Shown here in pieces: positions 60,873 to 64,000 of a DNA stretch of 64,000 nt; the first letter of the stretch is position 1; each line of letters opens with the position of its first letter. Source of the DNA: Truepera sp965215315. GTDB taxonomy: Bacteria; Deinococcota; Deinococci; Deinococcales; Trueperaceae. Position numbers and translations under genes: made by a program. The DNA lies in the NCBI GenBank assembly GCA_965215315.1, contig CBDCDB010000008.1, positions 1,798,001 to 1,862,000 on the forward strand, written 5' to 3'. The notes beneath the pieces were generated by a model. The model worked only from the letters and a program-made list of their open reading frames with translations, was not told the origin of the DNA and did not search any database.

Positions 60873-61697
60873 GTGAACGTTTTACTTACACCTATCCTCG
60901 AGGATTTACGCGGTCTTTACGCGATAAGCGACCGTTTTAGACGCTTTGACGCGTATGCTTCACTCGGCTCCGGTAAGACTCGAGGCGAACCTTTACCTAT
61001 AGGAACGTTTAGCCCTATGGGTGAACGACAAGCCGCGTATCTCGACGGACTTATCGCCGTAAACGCAGAAGGTCTGGCGCAAACTACAGCTGATGACGTT
61101 GCAGCTGATTTCGTCTTACTTAATGAGCGTTTCAGACTTATGCTGGTCGTCGCCGACGTACCGCGTAACGGTTGGACGCAGCGGCAGCTTACCGACGCAG
61201 ACTGGCGTTTTACTCTCAAAAATGACGCTTTACCCAAAAGTGTAACGCTGGACGGTTTTGACAGATGGGTTAGCGTTCTGCTCTGGACGGACACCGAAGC
61301 GACCGAAACGTATGTCAAAAGAGAAGTCAGGAGCGCACTTTACCGAGCGCTGCACCGCCGCTACATCGGCGCACCAGACACACTGGCGGAGATGATGCAG
61401 CAAGAAGGCCGAGTGCTGAGTTACGCAGGGTACACGCCCGAACTAGCAGCAGATGAGCTGGCGTACAGCCGAGAAGTTATCGCGCCTTATTTGCAAAAGT
61501 CCGACTTTCCAACGTGTTTTGCTGCGCTCTACGGCGACGAAGCGGCCAAAGCTGCGGGCTACGAAGCGCTAGGATTGACGACCGACGCCGGGTTTCAACT
61601 GGCTTTGTATGATGTGTCTGGAAAACCTCAAGCAGATCTACTGAATTTCCAGATGCAAGGGGAACAATACGGCCTCGTTACAGCACCCGGAGTTTAG
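60873..61697 (+). CDS. Conserved-looking hypothetical protein, 274 residues
   Basis: A soluble, mixed alpha/beta protein starting at GTG 60873 behind GGGAGG; a TTG at 60861 is the only longer option. It contains RMLVVADVP-like and RSALYRALHRRYIGAPD segments but no motif that I can place. It lies directly before mobA, whose frame overlaps its end without a normal start codon. Confidence 0.7.
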   Translation: MNVLLTPILEDLRGLYAISDRFRRFDAYASLGSGKTRGEPLPIGTFSPMGERQAAYLDGLIAVNAEGLAQTTADDVAADFVLLNERFRLMLVVADVPRNGWTQRQLTDADWRFTLKNDALPKSVTLDGFDRWVSVLLWTDTEATETYVKREVRSALYRALHRRYIGAPDTLAEMMQQEGRVLSYAGYTPELAADELAYSREVIAPYLQKSDFPTCFAALYGDEAAKAAGYEALGLTTDAGFQLALYDVSGKPQADLLNFQMQGEQYGLVTAPGV

Positions 61698-61707
61698 CGG
61701 CGCGGTT

Positions 61708-62229
61708 TTGGCGGGGGGGCGCTCGAGCCGTTTCACTCAGGACAAAGCGAGCTATCTTTATGAGGGTAAACCGCTGGCGGTGTGGGCGCTAGACAGCTTT
61801 ACAGCGGCGAGTGAGCGGTTTTTAGTCTCGAGCCGTCCCTACAACTTCGGCGTACCGGTTTACGGCGACCTTTACCCTGGTAGCAGTTTAGGTGGCCTGC
61901 ACGCCGCCTTGACCTATGCAAAACACGACTGGGTTGCGCTGGCGGCTTGTGATATGCCCTTTCTGACGCCGGATTATTGGCAGCAACTTTTGAGTCAGGT
62001 TGGCGATGCTCACGCTGTCGTCGTAAGCGGGCCGGAAGGAAAATTGGAGCCTTTAGCTGCGCTCTATCACACGAGTCTCTTACCTCTCGCCCAAAGGCGG
62101 CTCGAGACCGGTCAGTTTAAGATTCAGACATTCGTAAAGGAGGCGGCCGCCCGTATTCTGGATTATGGGGGGCTCGAGCTTGACCCTAAAACGTTTTTCA
62201 ACGCGAATCATCTGACTGACCTTTCGTGA
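61708..62229 (+). CDS. mobA: Molybdenum cofactor guanylyltransferase MobA, start uncertain
   Basis: About 173 residues from TTG 61708. AGGRSSRF.QDK (nucleotide loop), AACDMPFLTP (metal site) and NANHLTDL (C-terminal NxNxxxDL) identify MobA, which makes the MGD cofactor for enzymes such as the FdhF-like protein here. TTG 61708 would cut the first beta strand (GAVLAGGR); no ATG, GTG or TTG lies upstream in frame before a stop near 61640. Translation may start at a rare codon or reach this frame by +1 slippage at the preceding gene's GTT-TAG-C stop. Confidence 0.88.
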   Translation: MAGGRSSRFTQDKASYLYEGKPLAVWALDSFTAASERFLVSSRPYNFGVPVYGDLYPGSSLGGLHAALTYAKHDWVALAACDMPFLTPDYWQQLLSQVGDAHAVVVSGPEGKLEPLAALYHTSLLPLAQRRLETGQFKIQTFVKEAAARILDYGGLELDPKTFFNANHLTDLS

Positions 62230-62256
62230 CGTAAACGCTGTTTTCTGTGCTAATTT

Positions 62257-62346
62257 ATGGACATGGTACGCAGGCGCAACCTTCCAAAATGGATGTACGG
62301 CATTTTGGTTTTCAACGTTCTTGCGGCCCTCTTTAATTTAGGTTAA
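62257..62346 (+). CDS. Membrane micro-peptide, 29 residues
   Basis: A short frame with a basic start (VRRRNLPKW) and one hydrophobic helix (MYGILVFNVLAALF). TAATTT overlaps its 5' side. Size and shape resemble bacterial single-helix peptides, but evidence is limited to composition. Confidence 0.35.
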   Translation: MDMVRRRNLPKWMYGILVFNVLAALFNLG

Positions 62347-62384
62347 CGGCTTACGATTTTTGGCATGGGCAGCTCTGGTCAGGA

Positions 62385-62543
62385 ATGAGCAACTTATCAG
62401 GCATCATTATTCTTGGTTACCTAGCTGTGTTGATACTCTACAACGTAGAACAGAGATATCAACGCCTTATCGTCGTGGTAGCGTATGTTTTCGGCATCTT
62501 AGGTGTGGCGAGTTTAGTTGCCACTTGGATGCGAGTAGGATAG
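62385..62543 (+). CDS. Small two-helix membrane protein, 52 residues
   Basis: Two hydrophobic helices (about 5-19 and 28-48) separated by the charged turn VEQRYQR. AGGA directly precedes the ATG. It lies between mobA and the converging ABC permease. No family recognised. Confidence 0.5.
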   Translation: MSNLSGIIILGYLAVLILYNVEQRYQRLIVVVAYVFGILGVASLVATWMRVG

Positions 62544-62585
62544 CTTCTCGCCTACGTTTCTACAAACTCTGGAGATTCTTATAAC

Positions 62586-63533
62586 TCAGGCTACGTCGCT
62601 CCGGGTAAAGCTCCAAAATAAAATGACGCCAAAAACGAGCGCGTAAACCGCCATTACGAGTGTTGCGCGGCCTAAATCGACCACAAACAAGTTGCTGAGC
62701 GGCCCCATATCGGCGGCGTCTAACTGTGCGCCGAAGACCGTAGCAAGTGCTGAGATGGGTTCCCTCGAGGGCGCGTAAAGGTTGGTCGAGAAAAAGTAGC
62801 GGGGCAGGTTTTGCAGGGTGTTGGTGAGTTGGAGACCCTCCAAGAGCGCGTTAAAACGGTTGAGCCTGTCAAAGCCGACTGCGGTGCGGTAAAAGGTGTA
62901 ACCGCCTTCCAAAACCGCAGGTAGAAAAAAGATACTGACAATGCCGAGCGGCAAGCTTCGTAACAACCAGACCATCAAAAAGGCAAAGAGCGTCGCGGTG
63001 AACGCGAAAGCCCACTGCAGCGCGTAAAGTCCAAACAGCCCCAACCAACCCGAGCCAAACGTCGTCGGCAAAAAGAGCGTTCCGACGAAGCCGAACACGA
63101 GGCTCCAAACGAAACTCCCGACAAGCAGAACACCTAAAAAGAGCATGACCGCCGTGAGTTTGCCGGAAAGTACGGCGACCCGGTTCGGTTGCGCCGTCAG
63201 GACGGTTTTCCACATATTCTGTGAGCGCTCTTCGCCGACCAGGAGCGCGGCGGTCAGCGCGACGATGATAATGAGTAAACTCGGCGAGAGGTTGCCCATA
63301 ATCAGCAGGCTGTTCCGGGCGATGGCAATCGGCGAGGCGATGTTTTGCACAACTTCGTTGACGGTAAGACCTTCGTCGATAAAGGTTCCGGCGACTCTGG
63401 TTTCTAAAATCCAGCCGATGAGGAGCAGCAGCGCAGGCAGCAGCAGCCACAAAAACCCTGCCATGACGTAGCTGCGGCGTTTGTGCCGAAGCTTAAAGAT
63501 TTCAGCGCGGACGGTGTTGAGGTAGCCGTTCAT
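62586..63533 (-). CDS. ABC-2 type transporter permease
   Basis: A 315-residue permease with six or so predicted helices and a large outer loop near the N-terminus, typical of ABC-2 exporters. AGGAG lies before the ATG at 63533; the open frame further up is not translated by signals. It follows the ATPase gene by 22 bases. Substrate unknown (lipid, drug or peptide). Confidence 0.87.
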   Translation of the reverse strand: MNGYLNTVRAEIFKLRHKRRSYVMAGFLWLLLPALLLLIGWILETRVAGTFIDEGLTVNEVVQNIASPIAIARNSLLIMGNLSPSLLIIIVALTAALLVGEERSQNMWKTVLTAQPNRVAVLSGKLTAVMLFLGVLLVGSFVWSLVFGFVGTLFLPTTFGSGWLGLFGLYALQWAFAFTATLFAFLMVWLLRSLPLGIVSIFFLPAVLEGGYTFYRTAVGFDRLNRFNALLEGLQLTNTLQNLPRYFFSTNLYAPSREPISALATVFGAQLDAADMGPLSNLFVVDLGRATLVMAVYALVFGVILFWSFTRSDVA

Positions 63534-63555
63534 AGAGTCTCCTGAATGGTGCGGG

Positions 63556-64000
63556 TCATGACGGGCGGCTTTCAGGGCGGACGAGGCGCAAGTAGGCGCT
63601 CTCAAGACTCTCTTCTTGCCGCCGCGCTTCGGTAACGTGAACCCCGTCTCCGGCCAGCCTCGAGAGCAGCATGTCAGCCTCCGTTTGCGGCACCCGCACA
63701 GTAAGTTCATTTGCGAGGCCGGTCGTCCCTTCAGTGTGTTCCCCAACCTCGTAACCGTACCCTGTCAGGGCATTTTGCAACTTCACGATGTCCACTGCCA
63801 AAAGCTCATAGGTGATTTCGGTTTCGCTCAGCTGCCGCGTCAGTTGATGGAGCGGGCCGTCAAAGAGCAGTTTGCCCTTTTCGATCACCAAAACCCGTTC
63901 GACCAGCTTTTCGATTTCGGCGAGGATGTGGCTCGAGACCAGCACCGTCACCCCCTGCTGCGCGACAAGTCGCAGATTCTCCCGAATTTCAGCGATGCCA
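63556..64000 (-). CDS. ABC transporter ATPase, C-terminal part (runs off the window)
   Basis: Open to base 64000, so the 5' end is outside. The visible 147 residues hold the H-loop (VLVSSHILAEIEKLVERV) and a C-terminal extension of about 100 residues typical of ABC-2 ATPases (DUF4162-like). Pairs with the permease just downstream. Confidence 0.88.
   Translation of the reverse strand, partial: GIAEIRENLRLVAQQGVTVLVSSHILAEIEKLVERVLVIEKGKLLFDGPLHQLTRQLSETEITYELLAVDIVKLQNALTGYGYEVGEHTEGTTGLANELTVRVPQTEADMLLSRLAGDGVHVTEARRQEESLESAYLRLVRPESRPS

Overview
The window looks like chromosomal DNA of a Deinococcota (Deinococcus-Thermus) bacterium, probably nearer Trueperaceae than a classical Deinococcus; that placement is inference. 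Reasons: a Rad52-like DdrA-type gene beside a LexA-like repressor, the overlapping phoH-pgpH-ybeY-dgkA block, a long nfeD gene followed by floA, and about twenty genes whose start codon lies only 5-9 bases after a TANNNT -10 hexamer, the leaderless arrangement known from Deinococcus. The DNA is moderately GC-rich and full of the palindrome CTCGAG.

Layout. 1-4,000: end of a DNA polymerase III delta-prime-like gene, then an AT-rich island with two copies of a lipoprotein/HEXXH-protease cassette, a duplicated gene tail and a tetranucleotide repeat that puts the intact protease out of frame. 4,000-9,300: PSP1/RicT-like protein, RNase HII, an orphan histidine kinase, a frameshifted DUF4386 gene, and a TetR/NmrA-like divergent pair with a perfect operator palindrome. 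9,500-18,600: a RhaSTPQ-like sugar ABC transporter with class II aldolase, rhamnulokinase and a second FGGY kinase. 18,700-26,100: two small genes, nfeD-floA, phoH (apparently an ATC start), pgpH, ybeY, dgkA. 26,100-36,600: glycosyltransferase with GbsR-type regulator, cdd, a TPR protein, a two-component system, amidotransferase-like proteins, prephenate dehydrogenase, phosphatase. 36,600-44,500: OFA-type transporter with a tiny partner, a decayed secreted glycosidase-like gene, FdhF-type oxidoreductase, fdhD and moaA; mobA lies at 61.7 kb. 44,600-51,900: acetyltransferases, metallophosphoesterase, receiver protein, thiolase, a YcaO enzyme overlapping a divergent polysaccharide-deacetylase-like gene, NYN nuclease. 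52,000-58,900: metK with a structured leader, a lexA/ddrA/zinc-ribbon DNA-damage cluster, CYTH and SixA phosphatases, epimerase, SCO1. 59,000-64,000: an unassigned structured RNA with a strong terminator, hemY, mobA, two micro-ORFs and an ABC exporter running off the end.

How it works together: most of the window is housekeeping. Accessory modules are sugar uptake and phosphorylation, a probable formate/oxalate module (transporter, molybdenum enzyme, cofactor genes), the YcaO pair and the protease island. I saw no tRNA, rRNA, CRISPR array, transposase or prophage gene. The most interesting points are the probably phase-variable protease, the gene-tail duplication, the YcaO/deacetylase pair, the structured RNA, the leaderless promoters and the iterated CTCGAG palindrome.
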